The notes: generated from the sequence alone by a model not told the origin. DNA of 64,000 nucleotides from Pseudomonas aestuarii (GCF_027988105.1 NZ_JAQJZJ010000014.1:1-64000); one strand, 5' to 3'. Shown: positions 1 to 8,541, counted from the first letter of the stretch. Numbers and translations: made by a program.

Positions 1-179
1 GCCCTACCTCCGAACGGATCGCCGGCCGGACCGCCCTACATTTTGCGCGGATCAGCGGTGCTCGGCAGTTTCAGCGCCGCTGAGCACGGGTGACGGAAAA
101 TAGCTGAATGATGTCAGTTTGATATTGTCGTGGATGGCATATGCTTACTGCGATCATCCATTGTCACCATGGGGCCGCC

Positions 180-1400
180 GTGCTTAAGCGCATTTCCGTC
201 ACCGAGTTGCTTGAGGGGATGTACATCCATGAGCTGTGCGGGTCATGGATGGAGCATCCGTTCTGGAAGCCCCGCTTTCTCCTGAACGACCCCAAGGACC
301 TGCAGCGTATCCGCGACAGCGGTATCCGCGAGCTGTGGATCGACACCAGCAAGGGGCTGGACCTGCCGAGCGGGCAGACGCTGGAACAGGTGGAGGAGGA
401 AGCCGAGGCGGTATTGCAGGCCGTCGAGCCGTTGCTGGAGCGTCGGCGCTGCGCCTTGGATGAAGAGGTTAGCCGTGCCGCCAAGCTCTGCGACACCGCC
501 AAGGAGGCGGTGATGCAGATGTTCGGCGATGCCCGCATGGGCCGGGCAATTGACGTCGCCCATGTGACCGAGCTGGTCGATGAAATCTCCGCCTCGGTAT
601 TGCGTCAGCCCAGTGCCCTGATCAGCCTGGCGCGCCTCAAGCGCGCCGACGAATACACCTATATGCATTCGGTGGCGGTCTGCGCGCTGATGATCGCCCT
701 GGCGCGCCAACTCGACCTGCCTGAGGCCAAGGTGCGCGAGGCGGGCATGGCTGGACTGCTGCATGACATCGGCAAGATGCGCATACCGTCGGCGCTGCTG
801 AACAAGCCGAGCAAATTGAGCGATAGCGAGTTTGCCACGATGCGCAGTCATCCCACGGAGGGCGCGCGGATTCTGCTCGACAGCCGGCAGGTCAGCGCGC
901 TGGTGCTGGATGTGTGCCTGCATCACCATGAAAAGGTCGATGGCAGTGGCTATCCGCATCACCTGGTCGGTGAGCAGATCAGCCTGTTTGCCCGGATGGG
1001 CGCGGTCTGCGACGTATATGACGCGATCACCTCGAACCGTCCTTACAAAGCCGGCTGGGGGCCGGCTGAGTCGATCCGCAAGATGGCGGAGTGGAGCAAG
1101 GGGCATTTCGATGAGCGCGTGTTCCAGTCGTTTGTCCGGGCCGTCGGCATCTACCCGACCGGTTCGCTGGTACGCCTGCAGAGCGGCCGTCTCGGGGTGG
1201 TGCTGGAACAGCATGCCACGTCGTTGCTGATGCCCAGGGTCAAGGTGTTCTTCTCCGCCTCCACGAAAACCCCGATTCGTCAGGTCATCGTCGACCTCGC
1301 CGAATGGGTCGGCCGCGACAAGATCGTCAGCCGCGAATCCGCCGCCGAATGGGGATTTCGCCACCTCGATGAATTATGGACAGGCTTGCCCGCCAGATAA
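180..1400 (+). CDS. HD-GYP domain c-di-GMP phosphodiesterase with DUF3391 N-terminus
   Basis: Predicted cytoplasmic cyclic-di-GMP phosphodiesterase of 406 aa. An N-terminal DUF3391-like segment (about residues 1-130, opening LKRISVTELLEGMYIHE) precedes an HD-GYP domain. The HD pair is at H195-D196 (HDIGKMR), and the family signature is present as HHHEKVDGSGYP with GYP at 257-259, followed by ARMGAVCDVYDAITSNRPYK. An in-frame ATG lies 39 bases upstream at 141, but family members start at the LKRISV segment, so I chose the GTG at 180; its ribosome site is weak. No membrane segment is seen. It stands alone ahead of a chemoreceptor and a two-component pair. All metal-binding HD-GYP motifs look intact, so activity is likely; the role in motility or biofilm control is family knowledge. 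Confidence 0.9.
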   Translation: MLKRISVTELLEGMYIHELCGSWMEHPFWKPRFLLNDPKDLQRIRDSGIRELWIDTSKGLDLPSGQTLEQVEEEAEAVLQAVEPLLERRRCALDEEVSRAAKLCDTAKEAVMQMFGDARMGRAIDVAHVTELVDEISASVLRQPSALISLARLKRADEYTYMHSVAVCALMIALARQLDLPEAKVREAGMAGLLHDIGKMRIPSALLNKPSKLSDSEFATMRSHPTEGARILLDSRQVSALVLDVCLHHHEKVDGSGYPHHLVGEQISLFARMGAVCDVYDAITSNRPYKAGWGPAESIRKMAEWSKGHFDERVFQSFVRAVGIYPTGSLVRLQSGRLGVVLEQHATSLLMPRVKVFFSASTKTPIRQVIVDLAEWVGRDKIVSRESAAEWGFRHLDELWTGLPAR

Positions 1401-1488
1401 CTGGCGCCTAGCGCGCCGACAGCCGGGCGAACCATCCGCCGCTGAGCCGGTCGGAGTTCCTGACGTTTTTAAGGAATCCTGACTGCTT

Positions 1489-1989
1489 ATGAAGATTGTT
1501 GCTGCACTCTTGGCCTTGGTCGCGTTGCCGGCGATGGCCAATCAACCGGCGCTCTACGGGCGCTACGAATACATCGAGTTGCCGCAAGTCGGGCAAACCC
1601 TGAAAGCCAAGATGGACACCGGCGCGGTGACGGCCTCGCTGTCGGCCAGGGACATCGAGCAGTTCCAGCGTGACGGTCAGGATTGGGTGCGTTTCCGCCT
1701 GGCCACCGCGAGTGCCGACGACACCCAGTTCGAGCAGCCCCTGGCGCGGGTCAGCAAGATCAAGAGCCGTGCCGAAGAGCGCGGTGACGCCAGCGCTCCA
1801 GCGGTGGTCAAGCGTCCGGTGGTCGATATGCAGCTCTGCCTGGGTAAGCAATTGCGCACCGTCGAGGTCAACCTCACCGACCGCAGCCACTTCGATTATC
1901 CGTTGCTGATCGGCACCAGTGCCTTGCGTGATTTCGGCGTGGCGATCAACCCGGCGCAACGCTACGCCGCCAATAAGCCGCAGTGCTGA
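1489..1989 (+). CDS. Exported retropepsin-like aspartic protease (RimB-type, 'ATP-dependent zinc protease' family, PF05618)
   Basis: A 166-aa protein with a clear signal peptide (MKIVAALLALVALPAMA, cleavage after AMA). The mature part matches the family annotated as ATP-dependent zinc protease, now regarded as retropepsin-like: the motif KMDTGAVTASLSA holds the D-T-G-A catalytic triad (about residues 38-41), and the C-terminal half carries VNLTDRSHFDYPLLIGTS and LRDFGVAIN, typical of the fold. The ATP-dependence in the family name is historical and nothing in this sequence supports it. Start ATG 1489 gives the signal peptide directly. It is monocistronic, followed by a long inverted repeat at 2042-2094. 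The substrate is unknown; a periplasmic location is inferred from the signal peptide. Confidence 0.85.
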   Translation: MKIVAALLALVALPAMANQPALYGRYEYIELPQVGQTLKAKMDTGAVTASLSARDIEQFQRDGQDWVRFRLATASADDTQFEQPLARVSKIKSRAEERGDASAPAVVKRPVVDMQLCLGKQLRTVEVNLTDRSHFDYPLLIGTSALRDFGVAINPAQRYAANKPQC

Positions 1990-2041
1990 CACGCAATTGA
2001 CCTATGCTGCGAGCAGCCGTCCGCGCTGCTTGCCTGACCCG

Positions 2042-2094
2042 AGCGCTTGTGAAAAAACGGCGCGCCGCCTGCGCTCGATTTTTTCACAAGCGCT
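2042..2094. repeat. Perfect 16-bp inverted repeat with palindromic spacer
   Basis: AGCGCTTGTGAAAAAA at 2042-2057 is repeated as its exact reverse complement at 2079-2094. The 21-base spacer contains a second palindrome, CGGCGCGCCG (2058-2067). The A-run and T-run ends make it usable as a bidirectional intrinsic terminator, ending the protease gene and insulating the chemoreceptor gene. The arm is longer and more exact than most terminators, so a protein-binding palindrome or extragenic repeat is the alternative. Confidence 0.6.
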
Positions 2095-2107
2095 GACGCG
2101 AGTAGCC

Positions 2108-2123
2108 CGGCGTAATTCTTGCT
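2108..2123 (+). promoter_or_regulatory. Possible sigma-54 promoter of the chemoreceptor gene
   Basis: CGGCGTAATTCTTGCT keeps the essential GG and GC doublets at -24/-12 spacing (consensus TGGCACG-N4-TTGCW) but differs at four of the less constrained positions. It lies 60 bases before the chemoreceptor start. A chance match is quite possible. Confidence 0.3.
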
Positions 2124-2182
2124 AGATGATGTTCTTTGCCACACTTGTTGCCAGGTGTGGATGGGCTCGTTGAGGTGTCGTT

Positions 2183-4213
2183 ATGACTGGAGTACTCAAG
2201 CCGGGTATACGTGTATTGGAGCGTTTCAGCTTCGCGCGTAAATTTCAGCTGCTGTTTGTATTATTCGCCCTGCCGCTGGGCTATGCGCTGTGGGGGATCA
2301 CCAGCGACCATCTGGCCCGCCTGACGCTGATCGACCATGAGCTGGATGGCGTGCGCGGGGTGCAGGCCCTGGGCGAGGTGCAGCGCGAGATGATCGCCCA
2401 GCGCACCTTGCTGGCGCGCTGGAAGGGCACCGACGAGCCGGCCGAGGCGCTGTTGCAACAACGCGCAAGCGGCCTCGATCAGGCGTTGGAGCAGGCCGCG
2501 ACGCAGCTGGCGAGTACCCCGTCGAGCGTGCAGGCACGTGAGCAACTGGCGGCCCTGCAAGCGCTGCGCGCCGAACTGAGTGTGGCGGTGCTGGGCAAGA
2601 TGGCGCTACCGGACGCCCTGGAGCGTTACCAAAAGACCCTGTTGCAACTGATGGCGCTGCGCGAGCAGGTGGCCACCGACAGCGGGTTGATTCTCGACCC
2701 GCATCTCGACACCTACCTGATGATGGAGCAGCTGACCTTTACCCTGCCGCGCCTGCAGGAAAGCCTCGGCAGCTTCGCCAGCCAGGGTTATGGGGCGGTG
2801 TTCTCGGAGCATTTCACCCTGCAAAGTCGGGTCAAGATCCGCGATTTGCGCCACACCCTGGAAGAGTCGCGCGGCCAGTTGATCAAGGCACGTGCGACCC
2901 TCGGCCAGCAGTCAGCGCGGCCGATGGTCGATTTGCAGGCGGCATTCGTCGCGGCCGAGCAAGGCTTCGACACCTTCCTCCTCGAGATCGACCGCGATAT
3001 GTTCGAGGCCAACCCCATGGCCTTGAGTCCGCAGCAGTTCATCGAGCGGGTCGACGTCTTGCAGGCCCAGCTGACCGGCCTGCAGCAGGCGTTGTACCAG
3101 CAGTTTTCCCAGAGCCTGGGTGACTACCGGCAGCAGGGGCAGCGCGAAATGTGGCAGGTGATTGCCGTGTTCGGGGTGCTGACCCTGTTGGCGCTCTACG
3201 TGCTGTTCTGCCTGAATGCCTCGATTCGGCGCAGCACCGCCGGCATCATCGAGGCCGCGCAGGGCCTGCGTGACGGCGATTTGCGCGTGCACATGCAGGT
3301 GCATGGCGAAGACGACCTGGCGAGTATCGCCAGCGCGCTGAATGCCGCGGTCGCTCAGTTGCGTGGTTCGTTGCAGGGCGTCGATCAGGAAAGCCAGAGC
3401 CTCGGCGGCACCGTGCAGTTGCTCAGCAGCCAGGCGCAGAGCGCGCTGACGTCAGTGGAACAGCAACAGGGGCAGATGAGCCAGATCGCCACCGCCGCCA
3501 CGCAGATGGCGGCCACCGCGCAAAGCGTTGCGCAAAGCTGCGAAGAGGCCTCGGTGGAAGCCGGGCAGACCCGTGAAATCGCCAACCAGAGCAACCAGCG
3601 CAGCGTGCGTACCGGCGCCAGCATGCGTCAGCTCAGCAGTCGCCTGGGCGACAGTGCCGCGACCCTGCAGCAGCTGCGCGTGCAGACCGAGCAGATCACC
3701 CGGGTGGTCGATGTGATCAAGGGCATCGCCGAACAGACCAACCTGCTGGCGCTCAACGCGGCCATCGAGGCGGCGCGTGCCGGCGAACAAGGCCGCGGCT
3801 TCGCCGTGGTCGCCGACGAGGTGCGTTCGCTGTCGCAACGCACGCAGAACTCCACCGCGGAAATCGCCCAGACCGTCGCCGACCTGCACCGGGTGGTCGG
3901 CCAGTCGGTCAGCCAGATGGAGGAGGCCGTGCAGCAGGCCGAGGGCGATGTCGGCAGCGTGCTGGCCATGGGCGAGGATCTGGCCGGGATAGTCGAGTCG
4001 GTGCAGCGGGTCAGCGACCGCCTGGCGCAGATCGCCACCGCCGCCGAACAACAGGCGGCCACCGCGGACGAAGTCAGCGGCAATATCCAACAGGTCGATC
4101 AGGGCGCCAGCGCCATGCTCGACGGCGCGCAGGCGGTGAGCGAGGCGGCCGAGCAACTGCGCCGCGGCAGCCAGGTGCTGGCGCAGAACACCGGGCGCTT
4201 CCAGTTGGGTTGA
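2183..4213 (+). CDS. Methyl-accepting chemotaxis protein
   Basis: A 676-aa transmembrane chemoreceptor. The order is: short cytoplasmic N-terminus, TM1 at about 21-40 (FQLLFVLFALPLGYALW), a long periplasmic or sensory helical region of about 280 residues, TM2 at about 323-344 (MWQVIAVFGVLTLLALYVLF), a HAMP linker to about 395, and a coiled-coil signalling domain. The highly conserved hairpin tip GIAEQTNLLALNAAIEAARA lies at about 514-533, followed by GRGFAVVADEVRSLSQRT. The long helical ligand region resembles nitrate/nitrite-type or four-helix-bundle sensors, but I cannot name the ligand. There is no CheW/CheR pentapeptide tail: the protein ends AQNTGRFQLG. It is probably monocistronic, followed by an extragenic repeat at 4235-4320. 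Confidence 0.95.
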   Translation: MTGVLKPGIRVLERFSFARKFQLLFVLFALPLGYALWGITSDHLARLTLIDHELDGVRGVQALGEVQREMIAQRTLLARWKGTDEPAEALLQQRASGLDQALEQAATQLASTPSSVQAREQLAALQALRAELSVAVLGKMALPDALERYQKTLLQLMALREQVATDSGLILDPHLDTYLMMEQLTFTLPRLQESLGSFASQGYGAVFSEHFTLQSRVKIRDLRHTLEESRGQLIKARATLGQQSARPMVDLQAAFVAAEQGFDTFLLEIDRDMFEANPMALSPQQFIERVDVLQAQLTGLQQALYQQFSQSLGDYRQQGQREMWQVIAVFGVLTLLALYVLFCLNASIRRSTAGIIEAAQGLRDGDLRVHMQVHGEDDLASIASALNAAVAQLRGSLQGVDQESQSLGGTVQLLSSQAQSALTSVEQQQGQMSQIATAATQMAATAQSVAQSCEEASVEAGQTREIANQSNQRSVRTGASMRQLSSRLGDSAATLQQLRVQTEQITRVVDVIKGIAEQTNLLALNAAIEAARAGEQGRGFAVVADEVRSLSQRTQNSTAEIAQTVADLHRVVGQSVSQMEEAVQQAEGDVGSVLAMGEDLAGIVESVQRVSDRLAQIATAAEQQAATADEVSGNIQQVDQGASAMLDGAQAVSEAAEQLRRGSQVLAQNTGRFQLG

Positions 4214-4234
4214 TAGGCCTGATGAAGGGCTGTC

Positions 4235-4320
4235 GTAGGATGGGTTGAGCGCAGCGATACCCATGCTGTCGGGTTGGGCGCCTGGGTTACGCGGATATGC
4301 ACGCACCGTAACCCACCCGA
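4235..4320. repeat. Extragenic palindromic repeat (GTAGGATGGGTT/ACCCACC type)
   Basis: The stretch begins GTAGGATGGGTTGAGCGCAG and contains the inverted pair TGGGTTACG (4283-4291) and CGTAACCCA (4307-4315). Similar GTAGG-TGGGT / ACCCACC palindromes recur at 25212, 28379, 35301 and 61365, so this is a dispersed extragenic family, not a gene. Confidence 0.65.
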
Positions 4321-4399
4321 CTGTTGCAGGCGCACGGCTTGACGCTGCGCCCGCCCTGCCGCAGGCTGCCGGCCGTGACCGCCCCTGTGCAGGACGCCC

Positions 4400-5083
4400 A
4401 TGCCGTACATTCTGATCGTCGAAGATGAAGCCGCGATTGCCGACACCCTGGTCTACGCGCTGCAGGCCGAGGGTTTCACCACCTGCTGGTTGGGCCTGGG
4501 TGGCGTGGCGCTGGAGCGCTTGGCTGGCGAGCCGTTCGACCTGGTGATTCTCGATGTAGGCCTGCCAGATATCGGTGGTTTCGAAGTCTGCAAGCGCCTG
4601 CGCCGTTTCTCCGAGGTGCCGGTGATCTTCCTCACCGCCCGTAGCGAGGAGATCGACCGGGTGGTGGGGCTGGAGATCGGTGCCGACGATTATGTGGTCA
4701 AGCCTTTCAGCCCGCGTGAAGTAGCGGCGCGGGTCAAGGCCATTCTCAAGCGCACGGCTCCGCGTGAGTCTGCCGCGTCTGCGCCGAGTGGCCCTTTTCA
4801 GGTGGACAGCGAACGGGTACAGATCCACTACCACGGTCAGCTACTGAGCCTGACGCGCCACGAATTCCGCTTGCTACAGAACCTGCTGGCGCAGCCCGAA
4901 CGGGTGTTCTCCCGCGAGCAGTTGCTCGACGGTTTGGGGGTGGCCGCTGATGTGGGGTACGAGCGCAGCATCGACAGCCATGTCAAAAGCCTGCGCGCCA
5001 AGCTGCGCCAGGTGGCCGCCGCAGCCGAGCCGATTCAGACCCATCGCGGCCTGGGTTATAGCTACTCGCCGAGGCACGCCTGA
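4400..5083 (+). CDS. creB: Response regulator CreB (OmpR/PhoB family)
   Basis: A 227-aa DNA-binding response regulator. The receiver domain (1-120) has the acidic pocket E8-D9, phosphoacceptor D52 in LVILDVGLPD and the switch lysine in DDYVVKPFSPRE. A winged-helix effector domain occupies about 130-225 (LTRHEFRLLQNLL, ending in RGLGYSYS). The segments ADTLVYALQAEGF, DVGLPDIGGFE and FLTARSEEIDRVVGLEIGAD closely follow known CreB. creC follows with a TGATG overlap, so the two are co-translated. CreBC controls creD and, in pseudomonads, beta-lactam and peptidoglycan-stress responses; that role is family knowledge. Here creD is not adjacent but about 3.3 kb downstream. Confidence 0.95.
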   Translation: MPYILIVEDEAAIADTLVYALQAEGFTTCWLGLGGVALERLAGEPFDLVILDVGLPDIGGFEVCKRLRRFSEVPVIFLTARSEEIDRVVGLEIGADDYVVKPFSPREVAARVKAILKRTAPRESAASAPSGPFQVDSERVQIHYHGQLLSLTRHEFRLLQNLLAQPERVFSREQLLDGLGVAADVGYERSIDSHVKSLRAKLRQVAAAAEPIQTHRGLGYSYSPRHA

Positions 5084-6507
5084 TGCCGTTGGGCGTGCGC
5101 ATTTTCCTGGTCTATTTCCTTTTCGTCGGCCTCGCTGGCTGGTTTGTACTGAGCACGGTGATGGACGAAATCCGCCCCGGCGTGCGTCAGTCCACCGAGG
5201 AAACCCTGGTGGACACCGCCAACCTGCTGGCGGAGATCCTCCGCGATGAGGTCAAGGCCGGCCGCCTGCAGCAGAGTCGCCTGCCCGCCATGCTCCAGGC
5301 GTATGGCCAGCGCCAGCCGCAGGCGAGCATCTGGGGCGTGACGAAAACCCAGGTCAACCACCGCATCTATGTCACCGACGCCAAGGGCATGGTGCTGCTC
5401 GACTCCACGGGGGCAGCAGTGGGCCAGGACTATTCGCGTTGGAACGATGTGCTGCTGACCCTGCGCGGCGAATACGGCGCGCGCTCGACCAAGGAAGACC
5501 CGAACGACCCCGACTCATCGGTCATGTACGTGGCGGCGCCGATCATGGATGGCGCGCGGATCATCGGCGTGGTCTCGGTGGCCAAGCCCAACCGCACCCT
5601 GCAGCCCTATATTGAACGTTCCGAGCAGCGTCTGGCCTGGCTCGGTGGCGGCCTGATCGTGCTTGGCCTGTTGGTCGGCGCACTGCTGTCCTGGTGGCTC
5701 AGCGTCGCACTGCGCAAACTGACCCGCTATGCCCAGGCGGTCAGCGCCGGCGAGCGCGCCGAGCTGCCCAGCGTGCGCGGTGGTGAGCTGGCGCAACTGG
5801 CCGAGGCCATCGAGCGCATGCGTACCGAGCTGGAAGGCAAGGCCTATGTCGAGCGCTATGTGCACACCCTGACCCACGAACTGAAAAGCCCCCTGGCGGC
5901 CATCCGCGGCGCCGCCGAACTGCTCGACGGCGAGATGCCGGGCGAGCAGCGCCAGCGCTTCGTGGCCAATATCGGCCAGGAGAGCGCGCGCATCCAGCAG
6001 CTGATCGAACGCCTGCTGCACCTGGCCCAGGTGGAGCAGCGCCAGGTCCTGGAAGAGCAGGTGGCGGTGCCGCTGCGGGCGCTGGTCGAAGCCCTGCTGC
6101 AGGCGCAGATGGCGCGTATCGAGGCGGCGGGCTTGCGTATCGACAACCTGATCGATGCCGAGTTGTGTGCCCGCGGCGAGGTCTTCCTGCTGCGCCAGGC
6201 CCTGGCCAATCTGCTCGACAACGCCCTCGATTTCACCCCGTCCGCTGGGCTGATCCGCTTCAGCGCCAAGGCCACGGGCAGCCGGATCGAACTGCTGCTG
6301 TTCAACCAGGGCGCAGCGATTCCCGACTACGCCCTGACGCGCCTGTGCGAGCGCTTCTACTCCCTGCCGCGCCCCGGCGGCGGGCGCAAGAGCACCGGCC
6401 TGGGGCTGAACTTCGTGCAGGAGGTGGTGCAGCTGCATGGCGGCGAGCTGCAGGTGGGCAATGTCGAGGGCGGGGTGCAGGTGCGCCTGGTCGTTGGCCG
6501 TGCGTAG
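5083..6507 (+). CDS. creC: Sensor histidine kinase CreC
   Basis: A 474-aa inner-membrane histidine kinase. It has TM1 at about 5-27 (IFLVYFLFVGLAGWFVL), a periplasmic sensor part with the CreC hallmarks GQDYSRWNDVLLTLRGEYGA and SVMYVAAPIMDGARIIGV, TM2 at about 185-207, HAMP, then a HisKA domain with H265 in THELKSPLAAIRGAAELL. The ATPase domain has an N box (ANLLDNALDFTPSAG) and a G box (KSTGLGLNF). The start codon overlaps the creB stop. The gene is complete, and a hairpin at 6549-6576 follows. The natural signal is not settled; peptidoglycan-derived or metabolic cues are proposed for the family. Confidence 0.95.
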   Translation: MPLGVRIFLVYFLFVGLAGWFVLSTVMDEIRPGVRQSTEETLVDTANLLAEILRDEVKAGRLQQSRLPAMLQAYGQRQPQASIWGVTKTQVNHRIYVTDAKGMVLLDSTGAAVGQDYSRWNDVLLTLRGEYGARSTKEDPNDPDSSVMYVAAPIMDGARIIGVVSVAKPNRTLQPYIERSEQRLAWLGGGLIVLGLLVGALLSWWLSVALRKLTRYAQAVSAGERAELPSVRGGELAQLAEAIERMRTELEGKAYVERYVHTLTHELKSPLAAIRGAAELLDGEMPGEQRQRFVANIGQESARIQQLIERLLHLAQVEQRQVLEEQVAVPLRALVEALLQAQMARIEAAGLRIDNLIDAELCARGEVFLLRQALANLLDNALDFTPSAGLIRFSAKATGSRIELLLFNQGAAIPDYALTRLCERFYSLPRPGGGRKSTGLGLNFVQEVVQLHGGELQVGNVEGGVQVRLVVGRA

Positions 6508-6548
6508 CCGCCCGTGAATTCCGGGTTCATCTTCAAGGTCTGCGACCT

Positions 6549-6576
6549 CATGGCCGCGAAATCCATCGCGGCCATG
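6549..6576. terminator. Hairpin after creC
   Basis: CATGGCCGCGA (6549-6559) pairs perfectly with TCGCGGCCATG (6566-6576) across a 6-base loop. There is no T-run, so it may be a REP-type element or an RNA-stabilising hairpin instead of a classical terminator. It lies between convergent creC and the small ORF at 6585-6740. Confidence 0.45.
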
Positions 6577-6584
6577 GGCCACTG

Positions 6585-6740
6585 CTACAAGCGTTTGCGC
6601 ATAAACGCGGCGCTCGACGGGCAGAACCCGTTGAACTGCCGGGTCGCGGCAATCGCCAGGGGTGCCGTCGCGCGTTCGCTCAGGTGGTAGCAGCGCTGCG
6701 CCTGGCCGTCTATTTCCAGGGCTTTAATCGTGGCTTGCAT
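6585..6740 (-). CDS. Small hypothetical ORF (51 aa) in frame after the DUF6151 gene
   Basis: An open frame on the minus strand begins MQATIKALEIDGQAQRCYHL and ends AAFMRKRL. It starts 15 bases after the DUF6151 stop and in the same reading frame. Codon choice is like neighbouring genes (mostly G/C third positions; GCC, CTG, CGC, CAG). No good ribosome site precedes the ATG, so it would depend on coupling to the upstream gene. I do not recognise it. It could be a real small protein, or a former C-terminal extension of the upstream gene separated by a stop codon. Confidence 0.4.
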   Translation of the reverse strand: MQATIKALEIDGQAQRCYHLSERATAPLAIAATRQFNGFCPSSAAFMRKRL

Positions 6741-6755
6741 GGGAGTAACCGCCGG

Positions 6756-7352
6756 TCAGAGTGGCTGCATCAACGCTTTCCTTGCCTGCGGGCTGAGCAC
6801 CTTGGGCTCGACGATGGGTGTGCTTGAGCCGGGGATAAAGAACGGCGTGCGCTTGTAGCTGCCATCCAGGCGCGCCTTGAGCAGCATGCCGGCAATGCGC
6901 AAGGCGCCGCGCGCGAAGCCAAACGCTTCGGGCTTGGGTTCGCCCAGGGCGGAGTGGGTCTTCACCTGCATGCGGATTGGCCCGAAGGCCTCGTCCAGCG
7001 ATAGCGGCGTGGATTCCAGGCAGGTATGCACCAGGCCAACGAAGGACAGCTTGTAGTTGGCCAGGGTGTTGCCGATGGGGGTGTTGCAACAACTGGCATA
7101 CCAGCGCAGCAGGCCGTTCGGCGTGAGACGCATGCAGGCCAGGTGCTCGATGCCTTGGGTAAAGGTGACGTTCTGCGGTGTGGTTTGAATGATATCGGTG
7201 CCGCCGCTGCGATCGAGTATCTCCCCGGCGCGGCCTAAGTAGCGGGCAAAGGCCTGGCAGTCCGTGCAATAACAGATGCCGCGATTCTCTTTGTGGGTGC
7301 GGGCGAGGGTGCCTTCGAGCTTGCCGCAACTACAGCGTATTGGGTGAGTCAT
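6756..7352 (-). CDS. DUF6151 family protein (GFA-like, zinc-binding)
   Basis: About 198 aa. The N-terminal third carries CSCGKLEG, CYCTDCQAF and later YASCCNTPIG, the paired-cysteine pattern of the glutathione-dependent formaldehyde-activating (Mss4-like) zinc fold; I assign it to the DUF6151 group. The ATG at 7352 is chosen because GAGG sits six bases upstream; the reading frame is open for 24 more bases. Its start overlaps the end of the DinB gene by 23 bases, so the two are co-transcribed. Enzymatic function is unknown, and calling it formaldehyde-active would be over-reading. Confidence 0.8.
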   Translation of the reverse strand: MTHPIRCSCGKLEGTLARTHKENRGICYCTDCQAFARYLGRAGEILDRSGGTDIIQTTPQNVTFTQGIEHLACMRLTPNGLLRWYASCCNTPIGNTLANYKLSFVGLVHTCLESTPLSLDEAFGPIRMQVKTHSALGEPKPEAFGFARGALRIAGMLLKARLDGSYKRTPFFIPGSSTPIVEPKVLSPQARKALMQPL

Positions 7353-7938
7353 GGGGGACCTCATCTTCTTCATCAAGGCTGGCGGTCAACTGTTCAGGTC
7401 GCGTTGCGGCTGCTGCATGGCTGCCGCCCGGGCTTACCTGGCGGCGCTCGGGCTCGGCCTGATGGAGAAAGCGGGTGTAGATATCGCGCGGCGGGGCAAG
7501 CGCCAGCTGCGCCATGATCCGGCCGACAGCACCGCGGTGATAGCCACCGTGGCTGACAATATGCGCGAGCATTTCCTCGCGGCTCATGCAGCCGGCATCG
7601 CCATCGACAAAGCGCAAGTGCAGGCGCTCGGCCAGCTGCTCGGGACTTAGCCCCGCGACATACTCCAAGTACCAGCGATCCGTGTCCTGTACGGCCTGAT
7701 AGAGCGCCTCCAGCGTGGGCGTCGCTTGGGTGTTGGTGGCGCTGTAACCGTGGCTGATGCCTTGCAGGTTGGCGACAAAGATCCGCTCGACCACAAGGAT
7801 GTGATTGAGAATGCGCAGGGCGGCGTGCAACTCCGCTGGGTGGGCGACTGGATCAAGGTGGCGCAACTCGCTGAAGAGTTCCTGATTGGCCCAGGCGTTG
7901 TACTGCAGCAATGAGGTTAATAGGCTGGCGCTGCTCAT
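7330..7938 (-). CDS. DinB family protein
   Basis: A 202-aa four-helix-bundle protein of the DinB/YfiT type. It opens with LLQYNAWANQELFSEL, has a conserved His in RILNHILVVERIF, and ends its helical core with HIVSHGGYHRGAVGRIM, which supplies the other two metal-ligand histidines. The last 40 residues (after FLHQAEPE) are low-complexity and probably disordered. AAGG precedes the ATG at 7938. Members are metal-dependent thiol transferases or of unknown function. It is first in a two- or three-gene minus-strand unit with the DUF6151 gene. Confidence 0.88.
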   Translation of the reverse strand: MSSASLLTSLLQYNAWANQELFSELRHLDPVAHPAELHAALRILNHILVVERIFVANLQGISHGYSATNTQATPTLEALYQAVQDTDRWYLEYVAGLSPEQLAERLHLRFVDGDAGCMSREEMLAHIVSHGGYHRGAVGRIMAQLALAPPRDIYTRFLHQAEPERRQVSPGGSHAAAATRPEQLTASLDEEDEVPHDSPNTL

Positions 7939-8065
7939 AGATGGCCTTCAATACGCGGGTGGTCTGACGGGATGTGTATGCGTTACGACTCGGTAGATGG
8001 ATAGTGCTGTGTGGTTTGGGCGTGGCGTGCATACTGGCGCTTCAATAACCCATCAGGTAATAACC

Positions 8066-8218
8066 ATGACCCTTGCCCTTACCCCGCTGATTTCCTTGAT
8101 CGCCGGTATTCTGATTCTGGTGGTGCCGCGTTTGCTGAATTACATCGTGGCGATTTATCTGATCGTGATTGGCCTGGTCGGCATATTCGGCACGGGCAAT
8201 TTCAATCTGAGCTTTTAA
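8066..8218 (+). CDS. DUF3096 small membrane protein
   Basis: A 50-aa hydrophobic protein (MTLALTPLISLIAGILILVV, then RLLNYIVAIYLIVIGLVGI) with two predicted membrane segments joined by a short PRLLN turn, matching the DUF3096 domain. I chose the ATG at 8066, preceded by CAGGT; the longer frame from 7997 adds only non-conserved residues. Its TAA overlaps the TAA of the convergent DUF2834 gene. Function unknown. Confidence 0.8.
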   Translation: MTLALTPLISLIAGILILVVPRLLNYIVAIYLIVIGLVGIFGTGNFNLSF

Positions 8219-8541
8219 GCAGCGTGCGGCGTGCTGCTGTCTGGATCCATGGCCTTGAGCACCAGATAGAGCAGCGGGCCGACCGAGACAAATAGCGCTG
8301 TCAGGGCAAAGAACGGCAGCAGGTAGGCCAGTGATTTGCCCCGTGCACGGCCGTCGCGGTACATCCAGATACAGGCCAGGGCTGCGAGTATGTAGAGGTC
8401 GATCAGCACCTGGGCGGTGTCGGCACTGGACAGCAACTGCATGCCGAGTTGCAGCAGTGACTGCTCTGCATGCAGCATCACATAGAGGCTGTAGGCACTA
8501 AACGCCAGCAGGGTAATCAGGGGCAGTGCGAGTTTTTTCAT
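8215..8541 (-). CDS. DUF2834 domain membrane protein
   Basis: 108 aa with three predicted membrane helices (about 3-22, 44-62 and 73-95). The central segment DLYILAALACIWMYRDGRARGKS matches the DUF2834 pattern of an acidic residue at a helix start and a WM-RD loop. The ATG at 8541 begins MKKLALPLITLLAF; the frame is open further upstream but that part overlaps the OsmC coding end and looks non-coding. Convergent with the DUF3096 gene, sharing stop-codon bases. Function unknown. Confidence 0.75.
   Translation of the reverse strand: MKKLALPLITLLAFSAYSLYVMLHAEQSLLQLGMQLLSSADTAQVLIDLYILAALACIWMYRDGRARGKSLAYLLPFFALTALFVSVGPLLYLVLKAMDPDSSTPHAA

Noticed and set aside
1408..1992. 194-codon antisense frame opposite the aspartic-protease-like gene
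   Set aside because: The plus-strand gene has a signal peptide and family motifs; the antisense frame has none.
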